Notes: generated from the letters alone by a model not told the origin. DNA of 64,000 nucleotides from Bdellovibrionales bacterium (GCA_016713585.1 JADJOV010000001.1:248001-312000), one strand, 5' to 3'; positions 26,846-37,333 are shown, numbered from the stretch's first letter. Numbers and translations are program-made.

Positions 26846-28258
26846 TTAGAGGCTTTCGTCGGCGAGATCGGACCAAATTTGGGCCTCGGTGGCAAAGCCT
26901 TCGTGGCCCGAGAACTCAAAGTGAGTGGCCGTCAGCAGTGAGCCAGCGGCAGTCAGCTCCTCAGCAAAGCTTTCTCGAGGAACAAAGCAATCTCGTTCGC
27001 CGGAATAAAGTCGAAAACTTCCCGGTGTCATTTTCGTCAGTCCAAGTTTGAAATCTGGCAGAGTGAGGAAGTCTTGCTTGCCAGAGATAACGCTGTTGGC
27101 GACAGCGTTATGCTCGGAAAATATCTTGAATTGAAGGGGAACCAAGCATTCGCTTAGCAAGATTTGGTTTGGACTCACTTGATAGTTTTTCTTAATCAGT
27201 TGATGGGCCAGAGTGCATGATTCAAATTCTGGCGATATAACATTTCGATCGTAAGCATTGAGTATGGCAATTGCCCAGGATGCAGGGGACTGGTTTGAGG
27301 CAGAAACAGAGTTCAAAACCTCTCTGCTTTTGTATTTATTAACAAATGAAATGAGATCTTTCTTAGAGAGTGAATAAGTGTTTGTGAGGGGGCTGATTCG
27401 AACCATCGAGTTCAGGAGATCATGGAGACGGGCCCATTTTTGAGAAAAAGCCAATAGCGAAATCAAGGGCTCAATGATTGCGTGACCGCAAATCAACTTA
27501 TGGTCTAGATTTTCGACACAATAGGTGGAATCGCTCAAGGCCAAGTTCAGGGTGTGAATCAGGGGGATATCCTTTGGATATTTCTTGAGATAGATATTCA
27601 GGACACGGTGTTGGGAAAAAATTCTCATGGCGAGTCTCTGGATTGGATTCGAGATAATCGTACCGGCGTGTGCATAGGCTTTAATTAGACTTTCCGGATA
27701 CATGGCCGCATAGCGATGTACAATGTAGGCGCCAAAGCTTTGGCCAAAAACTTTCCATGGTTTATTTTCTCCCAGAAGAACCTTTCGCAAGGCCTCCGAG
27801 TCTTCGACAATGTTTCGTGAACCATAGGCCTGCAGTCGCTTTAGAATCTCTGGGGTGGAGCCTTGCGGATAAGGACTTGAGCAGCCGGTCCCTCGCTGAT
27901 CCATAAAAACAAAGCTTATTTTTTCACCAAGATTGTATTGTTTCAACTTATCATCAAAGATTCCGTAGCTGCCATGGCTGTCAGAGGCTGGTCCACCATT
28001 GTGAAACAGGACAACGTTATTGAGAAGTGGGGCACGGTAATAATAGAAAACTTTGATTTGTTGATTTCCAAAGCTCTCAGGAACCGTCAGCCAATCATAG
28101 ACAAAATCATTTTCTCTGAGCTCCTGCAGGTACTCGTCACAATCAGGTATCGCTTGTTGAAAAATATTCACGGTCGTTGCCGGGACAGACGCCCAAGCGT
28201 AGACACTAGTCAAGAAAAGTACTACCCAAAAACGCAGTATGTTTATCAATAGGTCCAT
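26846..28258 (-). CDS. Exported alpha/beta hydrolase, prolyl aminopeptidase/TAP-like
   Basis: About 470 residues from ATG 28258; the frame is open to 28321. It has a signal peptide (LLINILRFWVVLFL...YAWA). The oxyanion loop NGGPASDSHG corresponds to the HGGPG of proline iminopeptidases. MDQRGTGCS and the nucleophile elbow GQSFGAY (Ser) follow. The acid and histidine lie in the C-terminal GERDCFVPRES and FSGHEGFA segments. Peptidase S33-type enzymes of this kind release N-terminal residues from peptides. The export signal suggests periplasmic or extracellular use. It is convergent with the OPT transporter. Confidence 0.82.
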   Translation of the reverse strand: MDLLINILRFWVVLFLTSVYAWASVPATTVNIFQQAIPDCDEYLQELRENDFVYDWLTVPESFGNQQIKVFYYYRAPLLNNVVLFHNGGPASDSHGSYGIFDDKLKQYNLGEKISFVFMDQRGTGCSSPYPQGSTPEILKRLQAYGSRNIVEDSEALRKVLLGENKPWKVFGQSFGAYIVHRYAAMYPESLIKAYAHAGTIISNPIQRLAMRIFSQHRVLNIYLKKYPKDIPLIHTLNLALSDSTYCVENLDHKLICGHAIIEPLISLLAFSQKWARLHDLLNSMVRISPLTNTYSLSKKDLISFVNKYKSREVLNSVSASNQSPASWAIAILNAYDRNVISPEFESCTLAHQLIKKNYQVSPNQILLSECLVPLQFKIFSEHNAVANSVISGKQDFLTLPDFKLGLTKMTPGSFRLYSGERDCFVPRESFAEELTAAGSLLTATHFEFSGHEGFATEAQIWSDLADESL

Positions 28259-28338
28259 ATTAAATCCATAGCACATTTCGTTTATTGAGTTGCTTGGGGA
28301 GCGAACGCTAACAGAAAACACAAGAAATTGATATGAAT

Positions 28339-29793
28339 TTATTGAAGGGATTCAAGCCAGCCCAAAAGGGCCTTCTTAGCTTTGTTCGTCTGGATGGTCT
28401 TCTTGAGTTCTTTGTCGACCAGGACCTTGCCATGTTTGTTTTTCTTGAAATGCTGATCGCTCTCTTCTTGGGTCAGAGGAGGGAATAAGCCGAAGTTAAT
28501 ATTTGTAGGTTGGAAGTGCTCTATTCGCGATGGGTCCCCTAGGGCTGCGAGCAGCGAGCCCAGGGCCGTTGGACGCGGAGGCGGATTGAAGGGCGTATCC
28601 TTGAGCTTTTGATCCAGGAAGTGGGCTACCAGAAGGCCACTGCAGGCGGACTCAAAATAACCTTCGACGCCTGTGATTTGCCCAGCGAAAAAAAGCCAGG
28701 GATCATTTTTGGATGAAAAATCGCGATTCAGTTTTTGCGGAGAATTAATGTAGAGATTTCTGTGGATACTGCCGAGTTTCAGGAACTCAGCGTTCTCTAG
28801 ACCCGGGATCAGACGAAACACGCTGGATTGTTCGGGGTATGCCATTCGGGTCTGAAAGCCAACCATATTGTAGGCCGTGCCTTCGCGATTGTCTTGTCGA
28901 AGTTGCACCACTGCGTAGGGGGTTCTGCCGGTGAGTGGATGGCGAAGGCCCACGGGTTTCATCGGTCCAAAGCGGAGAGTCTCGGCCCCTCGTTCAACCA
29001 TGGCCTCTATGGGCATACAGCCTTCAAAGTATTGAGTGGATTCAAAATCTTTCGGTTCGATCTTTCGAGCTCGAGTGATTTCGTCAATCAATGCCTCATA
29101 CTGAGTTTTATCCAGAGGGCAATTCCAATAATCGGGAGTGCCTTTGTCGTACCGATCGGCCTTCCATGCAATTTCAGTATTAATCGAGTCCGTATCGACG
29201 ATTGGTGCAATCGCATCAAAAAAATAAAGGAACTCGTTGCCAAAATGAAGTTGCAAATTTTTGGCGAGATTTTCTGCGGTTAGCGGCCCTGTAGCAACCA
29301 CCGTTGGGCGAGGTAAGTCATCTAACGAGTGCACAACTTGGTTGATAATATTGATTCGTGGATGCGAGCTGATTTTCTCGGTCATCTTCTTGGCGAAGGT
29401 TTCGCGATCTATACCCAAGGCCTGGCCCGCCGGAACTTTATTTTCAAGCGCTGTTTGCAAAACAATACTGCGAAGCTGTTCGGCCTCCCACTTGAGTTGA
29501 CCAGGTGCGCTCAAAGGGCCCATGCTACCAAAAGAATTCGAGCAGACCAACTCTGCAAAATCCGAACTTTTATGGGCCTCAGTAGATTGTAGGGGTCGCA
29601 TTTCAATGAGGTCGACTGTGTACCCCTTCTGAGCTAACTGCCACGCACACTCGCTGCCGGCTAGTCCTGCACCGATCACTGTGATTTTGTCTGTGATTCT
29701 GTCTTTTGTTGCTATTGTTTTTTCTGCTCGTTCAAATTTGCATCCTGAATCTGAGGGTTCTAGAGAGCCCCTTGGGAAATTGGGAAATGACAT
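28339..29793 (-). CDS. trmFO: TrmFO, folate-dependent tRNA (uracil-54-C5)-methyltransferase
   Basis: 484 residues. The FAD-binding GAGLAGSECAWQLA motif lies near residues 42-55, followed by EMRPLQSTEAHKS and ELVCSNSFGS, highly conserved in TrmFO/Gid. The later ALGSLLAALGDP and FQPTNINFGLFPPL segments are diagnostic C-terminal features. It methylates U54 of the tRNA T-loop using methylenetetrahydrofolate. The N-terminus is about 35 residues longer than usual and no internal ATG fits, so the true start is uncertain. It is divergent from the DUF721 gene. Confidence 0.95.
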   Translation of the reverse strand: MSFPNFPRGSLEPSDSGCKFERAEKTIATKDRITDKITVIGAGLAGSECAWQLAQKGYTVDLIEMRPLQSTEAHKSSDFAELVCSNSFGSMGPLSAPGQLKWEAEQLRSIVLQTALENKVPAGQALGIDRETFAKKMTEKISSHPRINIINQVVHSLDDLPRPTVVATGPLTAENLAKNLQLHFGNEFLYFFDAIAPIVDTDSINTEIAWKADRYDKGTPDYWNCPLDKTQYEALIDEITRARKIEPKDFESTQYFEGCMPIEAMVERGAETLRFGPMKPVGLRHPLTGRTPYAVVQLRQDNREGTAYNMVGFQTRMAYPEQSSVFRLIPGLENAEFLKLGSIHRNLYINSPQKLNRDFSSKNDPWLFFAGQITGVEGYFESACSGLLVAHFLDQKLKDTPFNPPPRPTALGSLLAALGDPSRIEHFQPTNINFGLFPPLTQEESDQHFKKNKHGKVLVDKELKKTIQTNKAKKALLGWLESLQ

Positions 29794-29853
29794 AATCGAG
29801 AAAAGCGAAGATCGTGAGACGAAAAGCCCTTCTTTATCTTTAGTTCCAAAGCT

Positions 29854-30303
29854 ATGAAAACTGGTGTACCTCCGAATAACCGTATGTTAGCGTTCAATCC
29901 AATGTCTAAAGTTGATATCAAAACTCGTTTTAAACTTGGTTCCGAGGTTCTACAGAGTCTCTTTGAAAATGGCAAGAGTCCGCTTTCAGATCAGTTTATT
30001 CGCTGGAAAATCTGGGCTCGGTGGGAAGAAATAGTGGGTCCAACTATCGGAAAACACTCAGAGCCTGTTGGGTATTATCGAGGGACGCTTTATCTTTGGG
30101 TGCCACATAGCACCTGGATGCAGCAATTGGTTTTTATGCGAGCCCAAATCAAGACGACAGTGAATCGCAAATTAGGAAAAGAGTATTTGAAAGACGTGAG
30201 ACTGACTTTGGATCGCAACGCAGTTCCCTCAACGCCACGGGAGCAGCAGGAGTTCAAGAAAATTGTGCAAACGTTGGCCCCAGATGGCTACGACCGGGAG
30301 TAG
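29854..30303 (+). CDS. DUF721 / DciA-like protein
   Basis: Up to 149 residues; internal ATGs at 29884 and 29905 are possible starts, and no clear ribosome site distinguishes them. The conserved core WKIWARWEEIVGPTIGKHSEPVGYYRGTLYLWVPHSTWMQQL matches DUF721: a W-x-x-I/V-V-G-x-x-x-A/G pattern followed by the L-x-V/L-x-V-x-S/H-x-x-W-x-x-x-L strand-helix. DciA-type proteins load the replicative helicase in bacteria lacking DnaC; that role is assumed here, not shown. Confidence 0.8.
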   Translation: MKTGVPPNNRMLAFNPMSKVDIKTRFKLGSEVLQSLFENGKSPLSDQFIRWKIWARWEEIVGPTIGKHSEPVGYYRGTLYLWVPHSTWMQQLVFMRAQIKTTVNRKLGKEYLKDVRLTLDRNAVPSTPREQQEFKKIVQTLAPDGYDRE

Positions 30304-30397
30304 CACGGATGATTGCCGCTTTTTTTTCGAATTTGAAGGTAGATCTAATAGTAGTTCTGATTTAGGCAAATCTAATTTAACTCTCTTCGGGGAAGAA

Positions 30398-30835
30398 CTA
30401 TAACGGCTTTCGTGAGAACTCCATTTGCCCCTTGCTAATCTGGGCTTCTAGGTAAGTTTGGATCAACCCCAGTTCATTTCCAATATCTGACAGTCCTATT
30501 GACCAGGCATCCAATTTTTTGGACGTAATCTCCAACACATCTTTTCCTAATCTTGAAATTGAGATAATTTTTTTTCGCGTATCCTGCGGGTCATTGATGA
30601 TAACAACATACTTCTTTCTTTCAAGGCGCTTCAAGGTTTGTGTTAGTGAACTGGGATGTATTCCCACAGCCAGTGCTAACGTATGCGCAGAAACCGCTGG
30701 CATATTTATAAGTTGCTTTAGCAGGCACCATTGCACCAAACTTAGCCCCAAGTACCGCTCGGAATATTTATTAAAATGATGAATTGCGACACCAATATGA
30801 AATAACGAAACAAAATGGCGCTCGGTCTTACTCAC
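30398..30835 (-). CDS. MarR-family transcriptional regulator
   Basis: 145 residues. The winged helix is visible: LALAVGIHPSSLTQTLKRLERKKYVVIINDPQDTRKKIISIS, with the D-x-R in the wing. Its start overlaps the end of otsB by eight bases, so it belongs to the otsA-otsB operon and probably controls the trehalose block. Its ligand is unknown. Confidence 0.85.
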   Translation of the reverse strand: MSKTERHFVSLFHIGVAIHHFNKYSERYLGLSLVQWCLLKQLINMPAVSAHTLALAVGIHPSSLTQTLKRLERKKYVVIINDPQDTRKKIISISRLGKDVLEITSKKLDAWSIGLSDIGNELGLIQTYLEAQISKGQMEFSRKPL

Positions 30836-31619
30836 TGTGGACTTCCCGAGAGGTGTGTTTGAGACAATGTCTATGAAAGCGGATGATGTCTTTCAGTAGG
30901 CGATTAATATCAGATTGGCGCCTAATGAAATACTTCGCCCGTGATGACTTTTTTTGCCCCACTCGCACCGTCATAAGTTGACCCGCATTGTAAGGTAAGC
31001 CAAACACATCTTCATCAGTGTCATCATCGCCAATATAGAACGCGTGATTTGTCCTAGATTTTTGCATAAGGTCTAAAATTGCGGCACCCTTGTGGGGTGA
31101 GTTTGACGATAATAGATTATATACAGATTTTCCCGCAATTATTCGGGGCGGAGGAGCCAAGCTAGCTATGGCTAGACGAATTTGATTCTTAGCCCGAGTT
31201 TTATTGCGAGACCGTCTATAGTGGATTGCAATTGAATAGGTTTTGTCCTCAATCTCAATTCCAGATTCAAAGGTTATTTTTTTCAAGCTTTCAATCCACA
31301 CGGTGCATATTCTTTTAGCTTCAAACAGTGAACTACTATCGTTCTCAGGTCTCTCAAGGCCGTGATTGCCAACTAAATATTGCGGCTGAAAGCTAAGCCT
31401 TTTTTTCAGATCTTGGATACTCCGACCAGTAACAATTGCCACTGGAGCCAGGCTAGAAAGTTCTTTTAGTAAACCTTCGGTCTTCGATGTCATACACGCC
31501 TCAGAAGGTATGTGGACAATCTTCGCAAGAGTTCCGTCAAAATCAAAGGCATAAAGAGTATTAGTAAATGATAGAGATTCTAAAACCATTAAACAACTCT
31601 TAGAGAAAAGTGAGATCAT
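30828..31619 (-). CDS. otsB: Trehalose-6-phosphate phosphatase
   Basis: 263 residues, a HAD-superfamily phosphatase. Motif I FDFDGTLAKI (nucleophile D and acid D), motif II TGRS, and the C-terminal KGAAI and YIGDDDTDEDVF (motif IV) are all present. It converts trehalose-6-phosphate to trehalose. It overlaps otsA by four bases, showing translational coupling. Confidence 0.93.
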   Translation of the reverse strand: MISLFSKSCLMVLESLSFTNTLYAFDFDGTLAKIVHIPSEACMTSKTEGLLKELSSLAPVAIVTGRSIQDLKKRLSFQPQYLVGNHGLERPENDSSSLFEAKRICTVWIESLKKITFESGIEIEDKTYSIAIHYRRSRNKTRAKNQIRLAIASLAPPPRIIAGKSVYNLLSSNSPHKGAAILDLMQKSRTNHAFYIGDDDTDEDVFGLPYNAGQLMTVRVGQKKSSRAKYFIRRQSDINRLLKDIIRFHRHCLKHTSREVHSE

Positions 31620-33861
31620 AATTTAGACTGCGCTTTGCCGAGGTATCTATCTTGAATATGCCCAAAAAGACGTGTTCTCTGTCGTAAGCGGGCAGCATCG
31701 AGGAGCATTCTTCCTGCCCAACGAAAAACATTAAATTCTTGAATTAGACCACGCATACTTCGAATGCGATCACGTTGTTCACCCATTGGCATCTCAAGTG
31801 CAATATGTAAGGCAGCTGCACATTGATCGATATTGTAAGGGTTCACGATCAGAGCTTCGGGCAATTCCCGAGCGGCACCTGTGAACTGGCTTAGAATAAG
31901 AACCCCTTGCTCATCATCGCGAGAAGCCACAAATTCCTTGGCCACAAGATTCATTCCATCGTGTAAGCTGCTGATAAAGCAGAGATCTACGCCGCGGTAA
32001 TACTCGTACACTTGGCGAGGCTCATGGTGCTCGATTTTAAGGCAAATTGGCTCATAACCTTCCTTACCAAAACGTTTATTAATTTTAGTCGCCAACGAAC
32101 GAACAGCAGCATCGAAAGTTTGATATTGATCAAGAGATGTGCGAGAAGGTGCGGCGATTTGAACAAAGGTGAATTTTCCAATCCATTTTGGTTCTAACTC
32201 AAAGAGTCTTTCAACTGCCAAAAATCTTTCCAAAATTCCTTTCGTATAGTCAAGTCGATCAATTCCTATCCCTAGCATTCGATCCTTAGGAAAGCCATTA
32301 ATCCCACGGATATGTTTGCGACATTCAGCTATAGGCTTTTGGTCTTCAAGCCATTTTGCTGGGTATTCAATCGAAATTGGATAATGATTAATCGCAGTCG
32401 AAACGCCTTTATAGGAAACTATGGAGGTTTCGCGATCAATACGACATTCAAGAAATCGATCAACTGAATCTAAAAAGTTATTGCAATGAAACCTAGTGTG
32501 AAAACCAAGAATGCTACTTCCAAGCAGGCCGTCAAGTATCTCATCGCGCCAGGGACATATTCCAAAAACTTCCGAATTTGGAAAGGGGATGTGCCAAAAA
32601 GTAATTACTGTAGCTTTTGGTAGGCGTTCACGAATCATTTTAGGAAGAAGCGCAAAGTGGTAATCTTGTACGAGAACTACCGGATCGTCCGTCTTTGCTT
32701 CTTCCACAACAGTCTTGGCGAATTTTTCATTAACTGCAACATACTGGGTCCAATCCTGGGATCGAAAGACAGGCCGCACATGAGCTATATGACACAAAGG
32801 CCAAATCCCCTCGTTGGCAAAACCATAGTAGTATCCTTGTTCTTCCTCCTTGCTTAGCCATACACGGCGGATTTGATAGCTTGGATTTTCCGGCGGTACT
32901 TTGATATGATCATGCTTGTCGACCACTTCGCGATCCGCATTTCCGCCACCGTGAGCAATCCAAGTTCCAGAACATGCGCGCATAATTGGTTCGAGTGCAG
33001 TCACAAGCCCGCTGGCTGGAAATTGAACTTCAATTTGATCATTCTTTTTGACATGAATGTAAGGTTCTCGGTTGGACACAATGAGAATCTCATCGCCAGT
33101 GAGTTCCTTGTTTAAAATCTCCTTAAGCGCACGAGGGCTCCAGCTAATTTGATTTTCATCTTTTGCTCTACGTTCTGTCTCTAAATCCCGTATTAACACA
33201 CGAAGATCCTTAACAATGGGACGCAACTCAGGGGTACCTACGTGCAAAAAGGGATTAACCAAGCCCTCACCTTTAAGTAGGGCTCTCATTCCTTTAATCC
33301 AACCTCGCAAACTTATTTGCGCTATAAAAACTGTGATCAGGGAAATGACAGCTGCCAATGCGCCAAATAGGGAAAAGATATAGAACTTTGTATCCGAGCT
33401 TCTTTTTTGAAGAAAGCTCATGTCGTGAACTAAAACTAACTGTCCAAGTTTTCTCCCGGAATCTTCAATTGGACGAAACGCAAGATGCAGTGCGCCATGC
33501 GGAAATTGAGCAACGCGACTGTGGGCGCTATTATCGATAGGTAAGGGTTCGCATTCAATGCTTTCTGGAAAGGTTTGAGTTCTATAAAGCAAGCGAGAAT
33601 TTGAATCGCAAAAGCGAGAGCATAAAGACGCTCATCCTGAATGACGCTGTTAAACAATTTCTGAATTTTCCCAGCGGATTGCTTCTGAATGAGATCAACT
33701 AGAGAATCCTGCATCGTATTCGTTATAAGTCTTGTGCGAATATCAATATCCCGAGCAAACCATTTATTGAAAATGAAAGTGTCTACTAGTGGGACAACGC
33801 TATAGGCCACGAGACCAAGAGCAACGAGCAATGGAATAACAAATCTAAGAGATAATCGCAT
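31616..33861 (-). CDS. otsA: Trehalose-6-phosphate synthase with a membrane sensor-like N-terminus, frameshifted
   Basis: The C-terminal ~470 residues are GT20 OtsA: VSNREPYIH at its start, GGGN, VQDYHFALLP, HIPFPNSEVF, the donor-site GIGIDRLDYTKG and DGMNLVAKEF. Ahead of it are ~270 residues with two membrane segments bracketing ~130 extracytoplasmic residues, then a HAMP-like linker ending in LETERRAKDENQ. The main frame starts around 33592 and the first part (ATG 33861 to ~33605) is in another frame. Adding one T in a T4 run near 33603-33610 joins them smoothly (FCDSNSRLLYRTQ). It makes trehalose-6-phosphate from UDP-glucose and glucose-6-phosphate, perhaps gated by an external signal. Confidence 0.88.
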
Positions 33862-33944
33862 AGAATGCTTACTTTACTTTGATATCAAATAAAAGTACAC
33901 TTTGTTTTTTATAATTTGAGAAACATAATTTGTGGGAGTCAAAA

Positions 33945-35720
33945 GTGTACCCTTATGGCCTAATTGGCAATTGCCAGGTTTCAGCGTTAGTCAGCGAATC
34001 TGGGGCTATTGATTGGTTATGCTTGCCACGGCCGGATAGCCCTCCTGTTTTTGGACGCCTCTTAGATTCAGATGGCGGGCATTTCTCTATAGAGGGAATA
34101 GGAAGATACTCTGGTAAACAAAGTTATCTGCCGAATACCGTCGTTTTAGTTACAACACTCACTTGTGAAGATGGAAGTGCATTTAAAATCACCGATTTTT
34201 GTCCACGCTTTGATCAGCATGGGCGTATGTATCGACCTATTGCTTTTTTCCGAATAGTCGAGCCCGTAAGTGGAAGCCCCACAATAAAAGTTTGCTGCCG
34301 GCCGGTAGATGGTTGGGAGAAGCAAGCAATCAAGCCAGGGCGAGGAAATAGTCATCTGCGGTTTGATTTTCGCGATGAATTTTTGCGGATAGTAACTAAC
34401 ATGCCACTTACATATTTGTGTGAAGAAACGCCTTTTGTTTTAAAGGAGCCACTTTACTTTGGATTGACCTGGAGCTTTGGAATCGAAGAGGATCTTGTGA
34501 GTGTCACCAATCGATTTCTTGCTGAGACCTGCAATTATTGGAATTTGTGGGTAAAACACTGCTCAATCCCAAGTCTGTATCAGAAGGAGACGATTCGTTC
34601 GGCGCTAACGCTAAAGCTTCATTGCTATGAAGATACAGGTGCAATACTGGCAGGACTGACAACAAGTCTCCCTGAGGAGGAGGGTTCGGGTAGAAACTGG
34701 GACTATCGTTTTTGCTGGCTAAGAGACGCCTACTTTTCCTTAACAGCTTTTCACAACCTTGGGCATTTTGAGGAAATGGAGGGATTCATTAAATTCCTAC
34801 TTAATATCGCTGAAAAGCATGAACACTCTCGCGAAAAGCTTCGCCCTGTTTATAAGCTGGATCAGTCACTACCGATGCCTGAGATCGAGCATTTGAACTG
34901 GCAGGGCTATCATGGAAGCAAGCCTGTCAGAACTAACAATCAGGCAGCAGAGCACGTCCAAAATGATGTCTATGGTGAGATGATTCTTACTCTATCTCCC
35001 ATTTTTTTTGATGAGCGATTTCATCATCTCAGAACCAAGGATCATGAAACCTTACTTGGTCATCTTGCAAAGCTTTGCATACAAAATATTTCTAAGCCCG
35101 ATGCTGGGTTATGGGAGCTAAGGAATGGTTGGCAGGAACATTCATTTTCCAATTTGATGTGTTGGGCAGGTATTGATCGGATTCAAATGATCCAAGAGAG
35201 GGGGCATTTGAAAAATCTGAAAGCAAATGTAGCTGAGGCAAAGAAGATCGCGGAAGAGGCTATTCGCTCAGCCGTCAAAGACGGGTCGCTACGCAATGGA
35301 CCAAAAGATGACTCATCTGATGCGGCTCTTTTGCAAATATCTAACTTGCGTTTTCCTGATTTCGAACTGTGTCGCAAGACAGTCCAAAGAATCCATCAAG
35401 AGCTAGGAATGGACGCTGGCAGCGAGGTGTCTAGTTTTCTCTATCGATACCTAAGAAATGATGACTTTGGACAACCAAAGTCGGCTTTCCTGATTTGCTC
35501 TTTTTGGTTAGTGCAGGCACTTGCAAAGGTCGGGCAACCTGAAGAGGCAAGAAAAGTAATGAAAGCAGCAATGAATTCTGCTAATGCACTTGGGCTTTTT
35601 TCCGAACACTTTCATCCTATTGAGCGACGGCAAACCGGTAATTTTCCGCAAGGATACTCGCATGTAGGTCAAATTAATGCAGCGTTCTCGATCAGTCCGC
35701 CTTGGAGTGAAATTTTGTAA
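33945..35720 (+). CDS. GH15 family glycoside hydrolase (glucoamylase or trehalase type)
   Basis: About 591 residues. The GTG at 33945 has GGGAG six bases upstream; a TTG at 33930 is in frame but worse. The N-terminal domain begins with YGLIGNCQVSALVSESGAIDW, the standard start of bacterial GH15 proteins. The (alpha/alpha)6 barrel contains GRNWDYRFCWLRDA and a C-terminal GYSHVGQINAAF motif. Actinobacterial members hydrolyse trehalose, others starch or dextran. Its position divergent from otsA-otsB favours trehalose or related glucan breakdown. It lacks a signal peptide, so it is cytoplasmic. Confidence 0.9.
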   Translation: MYPYGLIGNCQVSALVSESGAIDWLCLPRPDSPPVFGRLLDSDGGHFSIEGIGRYSGKQSYLPNTVVLVTTLTCEDGSAFKITDFCPRFDQHGRMYRPIAFFRIVEPVSGSPTIKVCCRPVDGWEKQAIKPGRGNSHLRFDFRDEFLRIVTNMPLTYLCEETPFVLKEPLYFGLTWSFGIEEDLVSVTNRFLAETCNYWNLWVKHCSIPSLYQKETIRSALTLKLHCYEDTGAILAGLTTSLPEEEGSGRNWDYRFCWLRDAYFSLTAFHNLGHFEEMEGFIKFLLNIAEKHEHSREKLRPVYKLDQSLPMPEIEHLNWQGYHGSKPVRTNNQAAEHVQNDVYGEMILTLSPIFFDERFHHLRTKDHETLLGHLAKLCIQNISKPDAGLWELRNGWQEHSFSNLMCWAGIDRIQMIQERGHLKNLKANVAEAKKIAEEAIRSAVKDGSLRNGPKDDSSDAALLQISNLRFPDFELCRKTVQRIHQELGMDAGSEVSSFLYRYLRNDDFGQPKSAFLICSFWLVQALAKVGQPEEARKVMKAAMNSANALGLFSEHFHPIERRQTGNFPQGYSHVGQINAAFSISPPWSEIL

Positions 35721-35762
35721 TGTAGATACTTGCTGTTCTCGGCAACCTTGGGTCCCGCGGGC

Positions 35763-36608
35763 TTAGGGGTCTGCCCGACCGGCGGCAGAAGATTCGGAGG
35801 CATCGTTCTTTTCAATGGAAGTGCGAATCAAGTTCCGGATGTGGTCCTTTCGTTGGGTTCCACCCAGAAGACTCTTCAATTGCGAATGTAGGGATGAATC
35901 ATTAATCAATGCCCCGAGAGTTCCTTGGCCCTTATCCAATTTGCTGAGAATGCTCTCTAGCTTTTCGATGGAGTCCTTGAGTTGCTTTTGAGTTGTGTTT
36001 GCATTCAATGACTGGGCTAAGCTTTTTGCCTGCTGTGTCGCCTCATTGAGATTGTCAGAGGTTTTTACAAAGTTGGTCAACATTTTCTCTAGACGATCGC
36101 CGGAGCTGATAGTTTTGGTGATCTTGTGGACGTCATTGATGATATCAAAAACTCGTTCGGTCTCTTTTCCGCGCTCTGAAAGGACATTTAGAAAATCGCT
36201 CGCGGCGGCCACTTCAACTTGGTCGCCATCTTTGAGTGGTGAGTTGGTCGATGGGCCGGGTGTTAAAAAGACGAATTTGTCACCAAGGGCGCCCTGGGTT
36301 CGAATTTCAACACGCGAGCCCTCAGTGATTCTGGGAAGATAAGACTTTTCAACTCTCATAATAACTTCAAGCTGGTTGGTTCCCTGAACAAAGGCGATCT
36401 TTTCCACGTTTCCAATGTTGATACCTGAGAGGGAAACAATGCTTCCCTTGTTGAGGCCTTGAACTTGCTCGAACTGAGCGCGAAGGGAAACAAAGGACTT
36501 TAAAAAAGTTCGATCCCCACCCAACATCAGGATCGAAACCATGATTACACCAATTCCGAGAATTACAAAAAGACCAACGTACCAGAGTGTCTTAGTATTC
36601 GATTCCAT
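35763..36608 (-). CDS. mlaD: MlaD-family (MCE domain) lipid-binding protein
   Basis: 281 residues. An N-terminal membrane anchor (about 11-30) is followed by the MCE domain (~38-118): SLRAQFEQVQGLNKGSIVSLSGINIGNVEKI and GALGDKFVFLTPG. A long helical tail (~150-250) may form the barrel through which lipids pass. It overlaps the ATPase gene by one base, in the usual mlaE-mlaF-mlaD grouping. It should act in phospholipid trafficking between the inner and outer membranes. Confidence 0.92.
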   Translation of the reverse strand: MESNTKTLWYVGLFVILGIGVIMVSILMLGGDRTFLKSFVSLRAQFEQVQGLNKGSIVSLSGINIGNVEKIAFVQGTNQLEVIMRVEKSYLPRITEGSRVEIRTQGALGDKFVFLTPGPSTNSPLKDGDQVEVAAASDFLNVLSERGKETERVFDIINDVHKITKTISSGDRLEKMLTNFVKTSDNLNEATQQAKSLAQSLNANTTQKQLKDSIEKLESILSKLDKGQGTLGALINDSSLHSQLKSLLGGTQRKDHIRNLIRTSIEKNDASESSAAGRADP

Positions 36609-37333
36609 TAGGAAGCCTCGCCATCGATAAATTTCTTAATGAGGGGATTTGACTCGGATTTAACTTCGGCCAGAGTCCCTTGGGCTTCGATTCGCCCATT
36701 GAGCAAAAATACAAGTCGATCACAAACAGCCATTGCCGTTGGCATATCATGAGTCACCAAGATTGAAGTGACCCCAGTTGATTTAAGGTGTAGAATGAGC
36801 TCCTGAATTTTCTTTGTGTTGAAGGGATCAAGGCCCGCCGTAGGCTCATCATAGAGAACGAACTCTGGATTCATCATCATTGCTCTTGCGATTCCCACTC
36901 GCTTCTGCATTCCACCTGAAAGCTGGGCTGGGTATACATATTCTGAACCCTGAAGGCCGAACTGCTGCAGCTGAGAGAGCACTTTCTCTGTCAAGGCGGC
37001 CTCGTTAGTCTTTGAATGCTCTCGAATGGGGTAGGCGAGGTTTTCAAAAACTGTCATCGAATCGAAAAGGGCCCCGCCCTGAAAGATATAGGCCACTTTT
37101 TTTCTGATATCAACTAGCTCACGTTCATTGAGCCCAGTGATAATGACTCCATCGATTTCAATCAAGCCGCGGTCTGGCTTTTCAAGTCCGATGAGACTTC
37201 GCAAAATGACACTCTTTCCGACACCCGATCCACCTATAAGACCAAGGCATTCCCCTTTTTGAACTTCAAAAGAAACACCCTTGTGAACCAACTTATCACC
37301 AAAGGATTTATGGAAATCATGCACCTTAATCAT
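36608..37333 (-). CDS. mlaF: MlaF-type ABC transporter ATP-binding protein
   Basis: 241 residues. Walker A GGSGVGKSV, signature LSGGMQKRVGIARAMM, Walker B VLYDEPTAGLDP, and the H-loop LVTHD are all intact. The GGMQKR form is typical of the Mla/Ttg2 family. It powers the MlaE permease to move lipids, and overlaps mlaE by four bases. Confidence 0.93.
   Translation of the reverse strand: MIKVHDFHKSFGDKLVHKGVSFEVQKGECLGLIGGSGVGKSVILRSLIGLEKPDRGLIEIDGVIITGLNERELVDIRKKVAYIFQGGALFDSMTVFENLAYPIREHSKTNEAALTEKVLSQLQQFGLQGSEYVYPAQLSGGMQKRVGIARAMMMNPEFVLYDEPTAGLDPFNTKKIQELILHLKSTGVTSILVTHDMPTAMAVCDRLVFLLNGRIEAQGTLAEVKSESNPLIKKFIDGEAS

Noticed and set aside
35740..35765. CCCGCGGG palindrome between the GH15 gene and mlaD as a bidirectional terminator
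   Set aside because: Short palindrome without T tracts on either side.
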